Assembly (NCBI RefSeq): GCF_000763375.1
Contig: NZ_JPSY01000002.1
Span: 62,001-126,000 of the forward strand
Source: Microbacterium profundi
GTDB lineage: Bacteria; Actinomycetota; Actinomycetes; Actinomycetales; Microbacteriaceae
Length of the DNA: 64,000 bases
Reading direction: 5' to 3'
Position 1 is the stretch's first letter; every line of letters starts with the position of its first letter. Position numbers and translations under genes: made by a program. The notes under the pieces were generated by a model that worked only from the letters and a program-made list of their open reading frames with translations, searched no databases and was not told the origin of the DNA. This document shows positions 15,457-25,335 of this stretch, piece after piece.

Positions 15457-16308
15457 TCAGTGCAGAGGCCGCAGGTGAGCGCGATCTGCGATCTTGGCGA
15501 GGATCGCAGATTCGACGCTCTTCCAGTGATGGACGATCATGGCGTAGGTGAAGCGCAGAGTATCGTAACCCAGGGTCGCTGCGGCAACATCGCGAGCCAG
15601 ATCTCTGGATCGCTCTTTCTCACGCTCATGGTTCTCGCGGCCGTCCACTTCGACGATCAATCGGTCGCCGATGACGAAGTCGACTTCGCCGACGGTGCGG
15701 ATGCTGACCTGGCAGCGCACCGTGATGCCGAGGCGATGCATCCGTAGCCGGAAGAGCGATTCGAGTCCGCTGTCGGCGTCGGATCGGGCGAAGTCGATCA
15801 GCCAGCGGCGGCGCCGTGGGAGACGACTCCTCAACCAGGCGATGCCCCCGGATGAGATCTTGTGATGGCGGAGTGCTGACTCGAACGCCGCGAGGAACGT
15901 GTCCTCGTCGGTGCACACCGCGATCTGAAGGAGAACGTTGTGCACTGGCGGCAGAACACCGACCTCGGCGGTGCCTTCGTCCCAATGCACGCGGCAGTCC
16001 GAGCATCCTGATCGCGGAGTTCCTGCGTCGCCGAGCCAGATGTGGTGCTGCTCGGGGACCTCCAGGATCCACAGCCCGAGCATCTTCGCCGCGGCACTGC
16101 ACCCCAGGGTTCCGCCGTGTGAGGCGGCATGCAGCAGATCGTCCGAGCAATCGGGGAGTGCGTACACGCCCTGGCGAGGCCGAACGACGGTACCGGCGCG
16201 GACTGCGCGAGTGAGCTCCGCCTCGGTCACCCCGAGCCGTGTGAGTTCCGCCGTGCGCGCCATTCGCCCCAGAGAGTGCAGCGCGGCGGGTGCAGCCATG
16301 AATGACAT
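15457..16308 (-). CDS. AbiEi-like HTH plus DUF559 (PD-D/ExK nuclease fold) protein
   Basis: 283 residues from ATG 16308, which has AGGA about eight bases upstream; GTG at 16314 is an alternative. An N-terminal winged-helix part (MARTAELTRLGVTEAELTRAVRAGTVVRPRQGVYALP) resembles the AbiEi antitoxin N-domain. The C-terminal part (about 170-283) is a DUF559/Vsr-like domain: LESLFRLRMHRLGI, then VDFVIGDRLIVEVDGRENH, where Asp and Glu-x-Asp fit a PD-(D/E)xK active site. The cysteine pair CSDC lies mid-protein. No toxin partner (AbiEii) is adjacent. GC is lower than in the flanking genes, and palindromes A and B flank it at 29 and 101 bases. Confidence 0.8.
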   Translation of the reverse strand: MSFMAAPAALHSLGRMARTAELTRLGVTEAELTRAVRAGTVVRPRQGVYALPDCSDDLLHAASHGGTLGCSAAAKMLGLWILEVPEQHHIWLGDAGTPRSGCSDCRVHWDEGTAEVGVLPPVHNVLLQIAVCTDEDTFLAAFESALRHHKISSGGIAWLRSRLPRRRRWLIDFARSDADSGLESLFRLRMHRLGITVRCQVSIRTVGEVDFVIGDRLIVEVDGRENHEREKERSRDLARDVAAATLGYDTLRFTYAMIVHHWKSVESAILAKIADRAHLRPLH

Positions 16309-16409
16309 GGGCACGATCCTGCCCGGTCGCCGCTGTTGCGCGCCCCCCGCAAAAGCACGTTCTGTGTAGGAGCCGGTGAACCGGCATCCTGTGCAGAACC
16401 AGTCATAAA

Positions 16410-16494
16410 TGGGAAAACCCAGACCGACTTCGTGTCGCGCGGTGTGTCGCAGTGCGACGCGCCGGAGACACGCCAGATGGTCTGGGTTTTCCCA
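16410..16494. repeat. 85-bp palindromic repeat, copy B
   Basis: A perfect 16-bp outer stem, TGGGAAAACCCAGACC against GGTCTGGGTTTTCCCA, with a shorter inner stem. Related to copy A at 15343-15427 in length, layout and sequence. Confidence 0.88.
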
Positions 16495-16571
16495 GGGGGC
16501 AGATGGGCAGAGGGGTCAGAGGTGGCAGAGGGGGCAGGGGGCAGAGAGGGCAGAGGTCAGGGGGAGGGGAG
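16495..16571. repeat. G-rich GGCAGA/GGGCAGAG low-complexity tract
   Basis: About 75 bases made of GGCAGA-like units with several runs of three to five G on the plus strand, between palindrome B and the pstB stop. It could form G-quadruplexes. The stretch 16315-16409 upstream of copy B shows no gene. Confidence 0.7.
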
Positions 16572-17351
16572 TTACCCGAAGCGGCCCGAGACGTAGTCCT
16601 CCGTCGCCTGCACGGACGGCGTCGTGAAGATGGTGGCCGTCTCGTCGTACTCGATCAGCTTGCCCGGCTTACCGGTGCCGGCGATGTTGAAGAACGCGGT
16701 CTTGTCGGAGACGCGGGACGCCTGCTGCATGTTGTGCGTCACGATGACGACCGTGTACTGGGTCTTGATCTCGGCGATGAGCTCCTCGATCGCGAAGGTC
16801 GAGATCGGGTCGAGCGCGGAGCAGGGCTCGTCCATGAGGATCACGTCGGGTGAGACGGCGATGGCACGAGCGATGCACAGACGCTGCTGCTGGCCGCCGG
16901 AGAGTCCGGAGCCAGGCTTGTCGAGACGGTCCTTGACCTCGTTCCAGAGGTTCGCGCCGCGCAGCGACTGCTCGACGAGGGTCTCCTGGTCGCTCTTCGA
17001 CATGCGCGTGTTGTTGAGCTTCACACCCGCGAGCACGTTCTCCTTGATCGACATCGTGGGGAACGGGTTCGGACGCTGGAAGACCATGCCGACCTGACGG
17101 CGCACGAGCACCGGGTCGACGTTCGCACCGTAGAGGTTCTTGCCGTCGATCAGCACCTCGCCCTCGACGCGCGCACGGGGGATGACCTCGTGCATGCGGT
17201 TCAAGGTGCGCAGGAAGGTCGACTTGCCGCAGCCGGACGGGCCGATGAAAGCCGTCACGGTGTTCGGCTTGATGTCGATGCTGACGCCTTCCACGGCGAG
17301 GAAGTCGCCGTAGAAGACATTGAGGTCGTTTACTTCGATGCTCTTGGACAC
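16572..17351 (-). CDS. pstB: Phosphate ABC transporter ATPase
   Basis: Energises high-affinity phosphate import. 259 residues. Walker [10 protein letters not shown] at 37-45, signature [14 protein letters not shown], Walker [14 protein letters not shown], and the PstB-typical [19 protein letters not shown]. Last gene of pstS-pstC-pstA-pstB on the minus strand; 51 bases separate it from pstA. Expected to be induced by phosphate starvation through the SenX3-RegX3 system encoded at 28873-30773. Confidence 0.98.
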   Translation of the reverse strand: MSKSIEVNDLNVFYGDFLAVEGVSIDIKPNTVTAFIGPSGCGKSTFLRTLNRMHEVIPRARVEGEVLIDGKNLYGANVDPVLVRRQVGMVFQRPNPFPTMSIKENVLAGVKLNNTRMSKSDQETLVEQSLRGANLWNEVKDRLDKPGSGLSGGQQQRLCIARAIAVSPDVILMDEPCSALDPISTFAIEELIAEIKTQYTVVIVTHNMQQASRVSDKTAFFNIAGTGKPGKLIEYDETATIFTTPSVQATEDYVSGRFG

Positions 17352-17402
17352 CTGAGAGATCCTTCGGTCGGGAAAGCTTCTGTCGGGAAAAGGGGAGACG
17401 GC

Positions 17403-18488
17403 TCAGCGGCCGGACAACTTGGGTGCGAACACCTTGGCGATGAGGCGACCGGCCAGGTTGAGGACCATGACGATCAGAATGAGCGTGAGCGCGGCAGCCC
17501 ACGCACGGTCGATGAACGCATCGGCCGGAAGCCCGGGGTACTTGGCCTGCATGTAGGAGAACACCGGCAGCGTCGACATCTGCCCGCTGAACATGTTGAG
17601 GTTCATTCCCTGCACGATGCCGACCGTGAGCAGCAGCGGTGCGGTCTCGCCGATGACGCGCGCGATCGCCAGCATGATGCTGGTCACGATTCCGGCGATG
17701 GCAGTGGGCATCACGACCTTGATGATCGTCAGCCACTTCGGAACGCCGAGCGCGTATGCGGCCTCTCGCAGTTCGTTCGGCACGATGCGCAGGAGCTCTT
17801 CCGAGCCGCGCACGACGACGGGGATCATGAGCACGGAGAGTGCGAGCGAACCCATGATGCCGATGCGCGTTCCCGGTCCCATGATGAGTGCGAACACCGA
17901 GTAGATGAACAGACCGGCGACAATCGACGGGATGCCGGTCATCACATCGACGAGGAACGTGATCCCGCGGGCGAGCTTCTTGCCCTGACCGTACTCGACG
18001 AGGTAGATCGACGTCATCAGGCCGATCGGCACCGAGATGATCGTCGCGCCGAGCGTGATGAGCAGCGTGCCCCAGACGGCGTGGATGGCGCCGCCTCCCT
18101 CTCCGGTGATGTTGCGCATCGAGAAGCTGAAGAACTCGCCGTCGAACCGTGCGAGGCCGTTGATGAGCACCGTGTACAGGAGCGAGATGAGGGGGAGCAG
18201 CGCGACCGTGAACGCCGCCGAGACGAGGGCGGTCATCAGGCGATCGGTCGCATGGCGACGGCTCTCGGCGACCGTGGAGACGACGAAGATGAGCCCCATG
18301 TAGAGGATCATCCCGACGACGAGGGTCAGCGCGATGTTGAAGTCGGCCGGGTCGCCGCCGCTGTTGGCGAAGGCGAAGATCGTGCCCGCGATCAGGAAGC
18401 AGATCGCGAGAAGAGCCCACGGAGCCCATTTGGGCAGATGCCCTGCGCTGGTCGTGTGAGTGGCGGGGGCGACGGCGATGGCGCTCAT
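17403..18488 (-). CDS. pstA: Phosphate ABC transporter permease PstA
   Basis: 361 residues from ATG 18488, which lies one base past the pstC stop (TGATATG); a longer frame from 18515 would overlap pstC more. An N-terminal extension with three predicted membrane helices precedes the six-helix permease core; the EAA-type loop reads EELLRIVPNELREAAYALGVPKW, and the ends are basic. Forms the membrane channel with PstC. Confidence 0.95.
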   Translation of the reverse strand: MSAIAVAPATHTTSAGHLPKWAPWALLAICFLIAGTIFAFANSGGDPADFNIALTLVVGMILYMGLIFVVSTVAESRRHATDRLMTALVSAAFTVALLPLISLLYTVLINGLARFDGEFFSFSMRNITGEGGGAIHAVWGTLLITLGATIISVPIGLMTSIYLVEYGQGKKLARGITFLVDVMTGIPSIVAGLFIYSVFALIMGPGTRIGIMGSLALSVLMIPVVVRGSEELLRIVPNELREAAYALGVPKWLTIIKVVMPTAIAGIVTSIMLAIARVIGETAPLLLTVGIVQGMNLNMFSGQMSTLPVFSYMQAKYPGLPADAFIDRAWAAALTLILIVMVLNLAGRLIAKVFAPKLSGR

Positions 18489-18489
18489 A

Positions 18490-19458
18490 TCAGTTGGCTC
18501 CCGAGAACTCGGCACGACGCGACACGATCCAGCGTGCGACGAAGTTGACCGCGAAGGTCACGATGAACAGGATCAGACCGGCCGCGATGAGGGTGTTGAC
18601 GCCCTCGTCGTGGGCCTCCGGGAACCGCAGCGCGATGATCGCAGGGATGGTCGTGGGGTTCTCGGGGTTCAGCAGGTTGAAGGTGACGATACCGAGCGGC
18701 GAGAGCACGAGCGTGACCGCCATCGTCTCGCCGAGTGCGCGGCCGAGGCCGAGCATCGCTCCGGAGACGATGCCGCTGCGGGCGAAGGGGAGCACAGCCA
18801 TCCGCACCATCTCCCAGCGGGTCGCGCCGAGAGCGAGTGCGGCCTCTTCGTGCAGCTTGGGTGTCTGGAGGAATATCTCACGGCAGATCGCTGTGATGAT
18901 CGGCAGGATCATGACGGCGAGGACGAGGGATGCCGTCAGGATCGTCTTGCCCGTGCCGGACGGCGTACCGCCGAAGATCGGGATCCACCCGAGGTTCGTG
19001 TTGAGCCACTTGTAGAACGGCACGAGCATGGGCGCGAACGTGAGCGCGCCCCACAGCCCGAACACCACAGACGGGACAGCTGCGAGCAGGTCGATGATGT
19101 AGCCCAGCACCCCAGCGAGCCGACGCGGGGCGTAATGGGAGATGAACAGCGCGATACCGACGGCGATCGGGGCCGCGATGACCAGAGCGATCAGGCTCGA
19201 CCACAGCGTGCCGAAGACGAACGGCCAGACCCACGTGATGAACGACTGTCCCTCGAGGATCTGGTTGTTCGAGGTGTCAGGCGCGAACGCCGGGATCGCC
19301 TGCACGACCAGGAAGACGGCGACTGCGGCCAGGGTGACGAGGATGACGATGCCGGCGCCGAGCGCGGTGCCGGAGAAGATCCGATCTCCTGGACGCAGGA
19401 CGGCCTTCGGCGACACGGCCGAACGGGTGCTCTCGGTGTCCGTCGTGGTGGTGGTCAT
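18490..19458 (-). CDS. pstC: Phosphate ABC transporter permease PstC
   Basis: 322 residues with six membrane helices after a Thr/Ser-rich cytoplasmic start. EAA-type loop LHEEAALALGATRWEMVRMAVLPFARSG and the GLGRALGETMAV segment are typical of PstC. Separated from pstS by about 136 bases containing a strong hairpin, so it is probably expressed at a lower level than the binding protein. Confidence 0.96.
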   Translation of the reverse strand: MTTTTTDTESTRSAVSPKAVLRPGDRIFSGTALGAGIVILVTLAAVAVFLVVQAIPAFAPDTSNNQILEGQSFITWVWPFVFGTLWSSLIALVIAAPIAVGIALFISHYAPRRLAGVLGYIIDLLAAVPSVVFGLWGALTFAPMLVPFYKWLNTNLGWIPIFGGTPSGTGKTILTASLVLAVMILPIITAICREIFLQTPKLHEEAALALGATRWEMVRMAVLPFARSGIVSGAMLGLGRALGETMAVTLVLSPLGIVTFNLLNPENPTTIPAIIALRFPEAHDEGVNTLIAAGLILFIVTFAVNFVARWIVSRRAEFSGAN

Positions 19459-19511
19459 CTGAGCGGCTCCACGGGTGTTCGGAGGGACATGCGGGGTGTG
19501 TTCATGCGGGT

Positions 19512-19557
19512 GCCCCCGCGGCGCTGGTTCGATCGATTCGACCAGCGCCGCAGGGGC
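19512..19557 (-). terminator. Intercistronic hairpin between pstS and pstC
   Basis: A 17-bp stem with a single mismatch (GCCCCCGCGGCGCTGGT and complement) around TCGATCGA. It lies about 40 bases past the pstS stop. No T run: likely a partial terminator or RNA-stabilising stem that lets pstS exceed pstCAB. Confidence 0.65.
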
Positions 19558-19594
19558 TTCAGCACAGCTCTCAGCCTATGACTGAGGATCCGTG

Positions 19595-20698
19595 TTACTC
19601 AGTGACGATCGCGTCGATCGCTGCGTCGACCTTCTCGCGCAGGTCGTCCGAGATCGGGGCGCTGCCGGCAGCCTCTGCGGCGACGTCCTGGCCCTCAGCC
19701 GATGCGACGTACTGGAAGTATCCCTTGACGAGCGCGGCGACCTCAGTGTCTTCGTAGTCGACGCAGCCGATGAGGTACGACACCAGGGCGATCGGGTACG
19801 ACCCCGCCGGAGCCGCAGCCGGGTCGACCGCGAACGCGAGGTCGTTAGCCGAACGGCCCTCCTCGAGCGGCGAAGCCGCGACCAGTGCGGATGCTGCCTC
19901 GGCCGAGTAGGGGACGTACTCGCCCTCGACCTCGACAGCGACCTGACCGAGCTCTGAAGCCTGCGAAGCGTCGGCGAAGCCGATGTAGCCGACGCCGTTC
20001 GTGATGGCACTCACCACACCGGAGGTGCCGTCGGCAGCCTCACCGGTCGACAGCGGCCACTCGTCGCTGGCCTCGTTCGTCCACACCTCGGGTGCGACGG
20101 CCTCGAGGTAGCTGGTGAAGGTCTCCTGCGTGCCCGACGCGTCAGCGCGGTGCACCGGGACGATCGCCTGGTCGGGGAGCGTCGCATCCGGGTTCCGGTC
20201 GGCGATGGCCGGATCGTTCCAGTTGGTGATGGTGCCGGCGAAGATGCCTGCGATCGTCGCGCCATCGAGGTTCAGCTCGTCGATACCCTCGAGGTTGAAT
20301 GCGACGGCGACGGGGGAGATGTAGACCGGGATCTCGACGATATCGTCCGAGGTGCACGAGCCGAAGCCGCCTGCGGCGATCTCCTCGGCGTTGAACGCAC
20401 GGTCGGAGCCGATGAAGTTCGACGAGCCGGCGAGGAAGTTCTCGCGGCCGGTGCCGGAACCCGTGGCGGTGTAGTTGATCGTGGTGTCGGGGTTGGCGGT
20501 CTGGAACGCCGCGACCCAGGACTGCTGGGCTGCTTCCTGCGAGGAGGCGCCGGTGGCCTCGATGGAACCGGACAGAGTCGAGGTCGACGGCTCGGTGGAG
20601 CCCTCCGGGGTTCCGCCTTCGTTCGCGGCACAGCCGGCGAGAGCGAGAGCGGCGACGGCGCCGACGGCGCCGATGCGAGCGATTCGGGAGATCTTCAC
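19595..20698 (-). CDS. pstS: Phosphate-binding lipoprotein PstS
   Basis: 367 residues from the GTG at 20698 (AAGGATCC just upstream); the longer frame from 20746 has no site. Signal peptide and lipobox ALAGC near residue 20, a Thr/Ser linker, then the periplasmic-binding fold with SGSIEATGASSQEAAQQSWVAAF, phosphate-contacting TGSGTGRENFLAG and VPVHRADASGTQETF. Captures phosphate for PstCA-B. PHO-like direct repeats lie about 90 bases upstream. Confidence 0.97.
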   Translation of the reverse strand: MKISRIARIGAVGAVAALALAGCAANEGGTPEGSTEPSTSTLSGSIEATGASSQEAAQQSWVAAFQTANPDTTINYTATGSGTGRENFLAGSSNFIGSDRAFNAEEIAAGGFGSCTSDDIVEIPVYISPVAVAFNLEGIDELNLDGATIAGIFAGTITNWNDPAIADRNPDATLPDQAIVPVHRADASGTQETFTSYLEAVAPEVWTNEASDEWPLSTGEAADGTSGVVSAITNGVGYIGFADASQASELGQVAVEVEGEYVPYSAEAASALVAASPLEEGRSANDLAFAVDPAAAPAGSYPIALVSYLIGCVDYEDTEVAALVKGYFQYVASAEGQDVAAEAAGSAPISDDLREKVDAAIDAIVTE

Positions 20699-20764
20699 TG
20701 TGGGATCCTTCGATCGTGGATGGTTGAGGCCCGGTGCAGGGCACACAGTGACGCTATGGGCGGC

Positions 20765-20805
20765 GGTTAACGAGACTCTCCCGCACGGGTAAACAGAAGG
20801 TGAAC
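20765..20805 (-). promoter_or_regulatory. PHO box (RegX3/PhoP-type direct repeats) upstream of pstS
   Basis: Minus strand: GTTCACC (20805-20799) and GTTTACC (20794-20788), 11 bases apart, plus a third unit GTTAACC (20771-20765). Eleven-base direct repeats of GTTCACC are the known PHO box of actinobacteria. Confidence 0.75.
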
Positions 20806-20833
20806 GACTGGCAACCCCTTGGGGTGGCGACGA

Positions 20834-21802
20834 TCACTGCTTCGGCACGTGCGTCTCGATCGAGATGATCCCCGAACCGGGATTCGTCGCAGACAGGTGC
20901 GCCACGGAGAATGCGGCGACCTCCAACGCGGAGGCGCTGCCGAGGTACGAGCCCTGCAGGGTGCCGGTGGCCAGCGCCAGTTCGCCGAGCAGACCGGGCA
21001 GAACAGGGCCATGGCTGCAGAGGACCGCCGGTTTGCGGGCACGCACACGCTTGCCGATCACCGCGCGCAGGTCGGATCGACCCTCTTCCCATGCATCCTG
21101 GCTGATCAGTTCCGTCTCGACCGCCTTGCGATCCAGTGCCTTCGCGAGGGGAGCGACCGTCTGCACGCAGCGCTCTGCGTCGCTGGTGATGATCTTCCGC
21201 ACGCCGAATGCTCGCAGCGGTGCGACGATCGCCTTGGCCTGCTTCCGCCCCCGTTCGGTCAGGATGCGCGACGCGTCGGAACCGTCCCAGTCCGATCGCG
21301 AGATGGCCTTCGCATGGCGCAGCGCGATGATCGGGAAGGTGTGCAGCACGCCGTCGTCGACGAGCCGTTCGAACTCGTCGAGGATCTCCAGATCGACCGG
21401 GTAGCTCAGGTTCTTGCGCGCCTTCTTCAGGCTCACCCATTCGATCGCGGCGATCTCCTGGTTCGGGACGAACGCTGAATTGCGGATGGCCTCCTCAGTG
21501 GCCTCTGCCGCCCAGTAGTGCACGACCTTCTGCCGCTTCGGGCGCATGAAATAGCGGCTGACGCCCACGGGAACGCCGAGGTCCACGCGGATGCCGGTCT
21601 CTTCGTGAACCTCGCGCACGGCCGTCTGCGCGAGCATCTCGCCCGGATCGACCTTGCCTTTCGGCAGCGTCACATCGCGATACTTCGTGCGATGGATGAG
21701 CAGGATGCAGAGCTTTGCATCGACGAGACGCCACACCACCGCTCCCGCGGCGTACACGGCCTTGTCGTCTCGCACCACCTCGGTCGCGTCCTGAAGGGTC
21801 AT
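20834..21802 (-). CDS. MutT1-type Nudix hydrolase fused to histidine phosphatase
   Basis: 322 residues. N-terminal Nudix domain (about 15-150) with the box [23 protein letters not shown] spread as G-x5-E-x7-RE-x2-EE-x-G. C-terminal histidine-phosphatase domain begins at [11 protein letters not shown] (catalytic His, Arg-His-Ala form) with a second His in VLCSHGPV. Mycobacterial MutT1 has the same fusion and degrades 8-oxo-GTP and diadenosine polyphosphates. Its start overlaps the end of ppk by four bases, tying it to polyphosphate metabolism. Confidence 0.9.
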   Translation of the reverse strand: MTLQDATEVVRDDKAVYAAGAVVWRLVDAKLCILLIHRTKYRDVTLPKGKVDPGEMLAQTAVREVHEETGIRVDLGVPVGVSRYFMRPKRQKVVHYWAAEATEEAIRNSAFVPNQEIAAIEWVSLKKARKNLSYPVDLEILDEFERLVDDGVLHTFPIIALRHAKAISRSDWDGSDASRILTERGRKQAKAIVAPLRAFGVRKIITSDAERCVQTVAPLAKALDRKAVETELISQDAWEEGRSDLRAVIGKRVRARKPAVLCSHGPVLPGLLGELALATGTLQGSYLGSASALEVAAFSVAHLSATNPGSGIISIETHVPKQ

Positions 21803-23994
21803 CGCACCGTCCGTGTACGCCGGCGGCGCCGGATCTGGCTCATCGTCTTGTCCTGAAGATCGATGAGCGACTCCCCGTCCGCGTTCACTGAGTGTCGGGT
21901 CCAGACCCCGTCCTCACCGAGATGCCACGAGATGGTCCCGTCGTCCAAAGCGAGGTCGAAGAACGACAGCAGCTCACTGATGTGAGCGGGGTCCGTCACG
22001 CGGACGAGTGCCTCGACGCGGCGGTCGAGGTTGCGATGCATCATGTCGGCGCTGCCGATGTGCACCTGCGGGTCGCCGTCGTTGTCGAACGCGAAGATCC
22101 GGGAGTGCTCCAGGTAACGCCCCAGGATGCTGCGCACCGTGATGTTGTCGCTGATTCCCGGCAGGTCGACCTTGATGCTGCAGATGCCGCGCACCCAGAT
22201 GTCGACCTTCACTCCCGCCCCGCTCGCCCGGTACAGCGCATCGATGATCTCCTCATCGACCATCGAGTTCACCTTGATGCGGATGTGGGCGGCCTTGCCG
22301 GCCTCGGCATTCTTGCGCTCGTTGTCGATCTGACGTAGAAGTCCCTTGCGCAGGTGCAGGGGAGCGACGAGCAGGCGCTTGAACTTCTTCTCGATCGCGT
22401 AGCCGCTGAGCTCGTTGAAGAGGCGGGTGAGGTCCTTGCCGACCTGCGCATCGGCCGTGAAGAGTCCGAAGTCCTCGTAGATGCGGCTGGTCTTCGGGTT
22501 GTAATTGCCGGTGCCGACGTGCGAATAGTGCTGCAACTTGCCGTCTTCCTCGCGGATGACGAGGGCGAGCTTGCAGTGCGTCTTGAGGCCGACCAGGCCG
22601 TACACGACGTGCACGCCGGCTTTTTCGAGCTTGCGGGCCCAGACGATGTTGTTCGCCTCGTCGAAGCGCGCCTTCACCTCGACCAGGGCGAGCACCTGCT
22701 TGCCGGACTCTGCCGCGTCGATCAGCGCCTGCACGATGGGACTGTCACCGGAGGTGCGGTACAGCGTCTGCTTGATCGCGAGCACATCGGGATCGCGAGC
22801 CGCCTGCTCGAGGAACGCCTGCACGCTGGTCGCGAACGACTCGTACGGGTGGTGCACCAGAACATCGCTCTTGCGGATGGCTCTGAAGATGTCGGCACGG
22901 CTGTTCGAACCCGTCGGCTGGAACGGCACGGCGGTCGTGGGCAGATGCGGCGGGTAGCGCAGGTCCGGTCGGTTGACGCGGGACAGCGAGAAGAGCCCGC
23001 GCAGATCAAGAGGACTCGGCAGTCGATAGACCTCCTGGTCGGTGATGTCGAGCTCTTTGATCAGCAGATCGAGGGTCAGATCGTCCATGTCGTCGGCGAT
23101 CTCGAGGCGGATCGGCGGTCCGAATCGGCGCCGGAGCAGTTCTGCCTCGAGCGCCTGGATGAGGTTCTCGCTCTCGTCCTCCTCGATCTCCACGTCTTCA
23201 TTACGCGTGAGACGGAACGCGTGGTGGTCGAGGACCTCCATGCCAGGGAAGAGGTCGCCGAGATGGTTGGAGATGAGATCTTCCAGCGGCAGGTAGCGTG
23301 CGATCTCGCTGCTGCCCGGCACCTCGACGAGACGCGGGAGCATGGGCGGCACCTTGAGGCGAGCGAACTCCTGCCGGCCGGTGCGCGCATTGCGGATGCG
23401 GATCGCGAGGTTCAGAGACAGGCCGGAGATGTACGGGAAGGGATGAGCGGGGTCGACCGCGAGGGGCATGAGCACCGGGAAGACATGCAACTGGAAGTAC
23501 TCGGTGAGCGCGGCGCGCTCGGCATCGGTGAGCATGTCCCACTCGGTGATCTCGATCCCGGCATCCGCCAGCGCAGGGCGCACCGACTCGGTCCACGCAG
23601 CGGCGTGGCGCAGTTGCAGGGCGTGCGCCTCGCGGGAGATGTCGGCGAGCACATCCGCGGGGGAGCGGCCGACATTCGTCGGCACGGCGAGACCGGTGAC
23701 GATGCGGCGCTTGAGGCCCGCGACGCGCACCATGAAGAACTCGTCGAGGTTGCTCGCGAAGATCGCCAGGAAGTTCGCGCGCTCCAATTCCGGGAGCGTC
23801 GCGTCTTCGGCGAGTTCCAGCACGCGCTGGTTGAACGCGAGCCAGCTGACCTCCCGATCGTGATAGCGATGGTCAGGCAGGAGGGAGTCCGGGGACTCGA
23901 TGGCGTCGAAGTCATCATCTTCGGCGTCACCCAGCCCGGCGTCGGCGAGCGCGGAATCGATCATGGAGTACATCTTGGCACCGCCAGATGACAC
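21799..23994 (-). CDS. ppk: Polyphosphate kinase 1
   Basis: Reversibly polymerises the gamma-phosphate of ATP into polyphosphate. 731 residues, the usual length. N-terminal [19 protein letters not shown], and the autophosphorylated His in [16 protein letters not shown]; the phospholipase-D-like second His lies in the region [11 protein letters not shown]. An acidic stretch ([11 protein letters not shown]) opens the protein; ATG codons further in are possible starts. Coupled with the MutT1-like gene downstream. Confidence 0.97.
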   Translation of the reverse strand: MSSGGAKMYSMIDSALADAGLGDAEDDDFDAIESPDSLLPDHRYHDREVSWLAFNQRVLELAEDATLPELERANFLAIFASNLDEFFMVRVAGLKRRIVTGLAVPTNVGRSPADVLADISREAHALQLRHAAAWTESVRPALADAGIEITEWDMLTDAERAALTEYFQLHVFPVLMPLAVDPAHPFPYISGLSLNLAIRIRNARTGRQEFARLKVPPMLPRLVEVPGSSEIARYLPLEDLISNHLGDLFPGMEVLDHHAFRLTRNEDVEIEEDESENLIQALEAELLRRRFGPPIRLEIADDMDDLTLDLLIKELDITDQEVYRLPSPLDLRGLFSLSRVNRPDLRYPPHLPTTAVPFQPTGSNSRADIFRAIRKSDVLVHHPYESFATSVQAFLEQAARDPDVLAIKQTLYRTSGDSPIVQALIDAAESGKQVLALVEVKARFDEANNIVWARKLEKAGVHVVYGLVGLKTHCKLALVIREEDGKLQHYSHVGTGNYNPKTSRIYEDFGLFTADAQVGKDLTRLFNELSGYAIEKKFKRLLVAPLHLRKGLLRQIDNERKNAEAGKAAHIRIKVNSMVDEEIIDALYRASGAGVKVDIWVRGICSIKVDLPGISDNITVRSILGRYLEHSRIFAFDNDGDPQVHIGSADMMHRNLDRRVEALVRVTDPAHISELLSFFDLALDDGTISWHLGEDGVWTRHSVNADGESLIDLQDKTMSQIRRRRRTRTVR

Positions 23995-24031
23995 GCGCGT
24001 GAACGAGCCGGCTTCATGTCACCGTGCCGTG

Positions 24032-24715
24032 TCACCGTGCGGCGGCGACCTGGTCCTCGTCGTAGACGTTGAAGCGGTAGCCGACGTTGCGCACGGTGCC
24101 GATGATCTGCTCCTGGTCGCCGAGTTTGGCGCGCAGGCGCCGGACGTGCACGTCGACTGTCCGCGTACCGCCGAAGTAGTCATACCCCCACACTTCGCTC
24201 AGCAGCTGCTCGCGGGTGAACACGCGTGAGGGATGCGTGGCGAGGAAGTGCAGCAGCTGGAACTCCTTGTACGTGAGATCCAGCGACCTGCCGTGGAGCT
24301 TGGCCGAATACGATTGCTCGTCGATGGTCACACCGGAGGCCTGGACCCTCGAGGGCTCGGCCGTGGCCTCGCCGCGCGCGATCGCCAGGCGAATGCGGGC
24401 ATCCGTCTCCGCGGGACCGGCGTCGGTCAGGAGTACGTCGTCGATGCCCCAGTCGCCTGAGACGGCGCTCATCCCACCTTCGGTGACGACGAGCAGAAGC
24501 GGCGCGTCCTGCCCCGTCGTGCGCAGCAGTTTGCACAGCGACCTGGCCGCGGAGAGATCGTGCCGACCGTCGACGATGACGATGTCGCTCTCGGGGGCAC
24601 TGACGAGCTGCGCCGGCTCCGCGGGGATCTGCCGCACACGGTGACTGAGCAGTTCCAGGGCGGGCAGCACTTGCTCCGAAGCGGGAGCTGAGGTCAGAAC
24701 CAGGAGCAGGGCCAC
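24032..24715 (-). CDS. glnR: GlnR-type orphan winged-helix response regulator
   Basis: 227 residues from GTG 24715, with AAGGAA six bases before. N-terminal receiver-like domain ([54 protein letters not shown]) follows the atypical GlnR pattern without a complete acidic pocket. C-terminal OmpR-type wing at about 130-220: [49 protein letters not shown]. In actinobacteria GlnR controls nitrogen genes; no kinase is adjacent. Placement next to ppk, pst and phoU resembles the Rv0818 neighbourhood. Confidence 0.85.
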   Translation of the reverse strand: MALLLVLTSAPASEQVLPALELLSHRVRQIPAEPAQLVSAPESDIVIVDGRHDLSAARSLCKLLRTTGQDAPLLLVVTEGGMSAVSGDWGIDDVLLTDAGPAETDARIRLAIARGEATAEPSRVQASGVTIDEQSYSAKLHGRSLDLTYKEFQLLHFLATHPSRVFTREQLLSEVWGYDYFGGTRTVDVHVRRLRAKLGDQEQIIGTVRNVGYRFNVYDEDQVAAAR

Positions 24716-24853
24716 GCACTTTCCTTCCGGGCTGCGGGATCCGTCGCCCTGAACGGCGATCGGGTACGACGCCGTGCGCCAATGATACCCAGCGACGCAG
24801 ATGGTCGTTGCGCGCAACCGCGGATCAGCCGACGTATGGGTGACAATGGAGAC

Positions 24854-25144
24854 ATGTCCGAACCTGCTCTCGCGCCGCGCAGCCCCTTCGGCGGCGTCGT
24901 CATCGTGTGGGGCGCGGCACTGCTCGCGGCGATCGCGATCGGCATCTTCGTACCTCCCGAGTGGCGGGTGCAATGGTTGATCGTCGGCTTCGGCGGCGCG
25001 GTGCTGCTCTCCTTCGCCCTGCAGCTCTGGTACGGCCAGACGAAGGGCTTCATCCTCCGCACCGCGGCCAGCGTGACCGGCGCGCTGCTCCTGCTCGGAG
25101 TCGTCTCCGCCGGATTCGCGCTGGCGGCGCTGGTCCCCGCCTGA
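24854..25144 (+). CDS. Small membrane protein, unknown function
   Basis: 96 residues from ATG 24854 (earlier in-frame ATGs lie in the divergent glnR upstream region). Three hydrophobic segments: [39 protein letters not shown] and a C-terminal one around [19 protein letters not shown] lone cytoplasmic or periplasmic loop [11 protein letters not shown] separates the last two. Divergent from glnR. Not recognised beyond being a typical Microbacteriaceae membrane hypothetical. Confidence 0.65.
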   Translation: MSEPALAPRSPFGGVVIVWGAALLAAIAIGIFVPPEWRVQWLIVGFGGAVLLSFALQLWYGQTKGFILRTAASVTGALLLLGVVSAGFALAALVPA

Positions 25145-25192
25145 CGCGCGCGCTCGCCGCCGTGCACCCGCCCCGGGGGTAGAGTGGGGGTC

Positions 25193-25306
25193 ATGGATCT
25201 CGTCGCACTCGAACTCTTCTTCATCGGTCTGCTGGGCCTTGCGAGTCTCGCGATCGCCTTCGTGGCCGGCACCGTGCTGTGGAACCTTTTCCGCGGTCAG
25301 CGCTGA
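25193..25306 (+). CDS. 37-residue membrane microprotein
   Basis: Short frame ATG (25193) to TGA (25306) reading [18 protein letters not shown] then a continuous hydrophobic helix and the basic end NLFRGQR. A G-rich GGGGG precedes the start by about two bases. One transmembrane helix with Arg-flanked cytosolic end; no similarity recognised. Position between two conserved genes on the same strand and clean hydrophobic composition favour a real gene. Confidence 0.5.
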   Translation: MDLVALELFFIGLLGLASLAIAFVAGTVLWNLFRGQR

Positions 25307-25335
25307 TCCGAGACGACTGCTGATCGGAGAGCGCC

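Noticed and set aside
15457..16308. Type IV toxin-antitoxin pair
   Set aside because: Only the antitoxin-like N-domain is present and it is fused to a nuclease domain; no AbiEii gene is adjacent.
22354..23991. 545-residue ORF on the plus strand
   Set aside because: Antisense to ppk along its whole length; the ppk frame has all family motifs.
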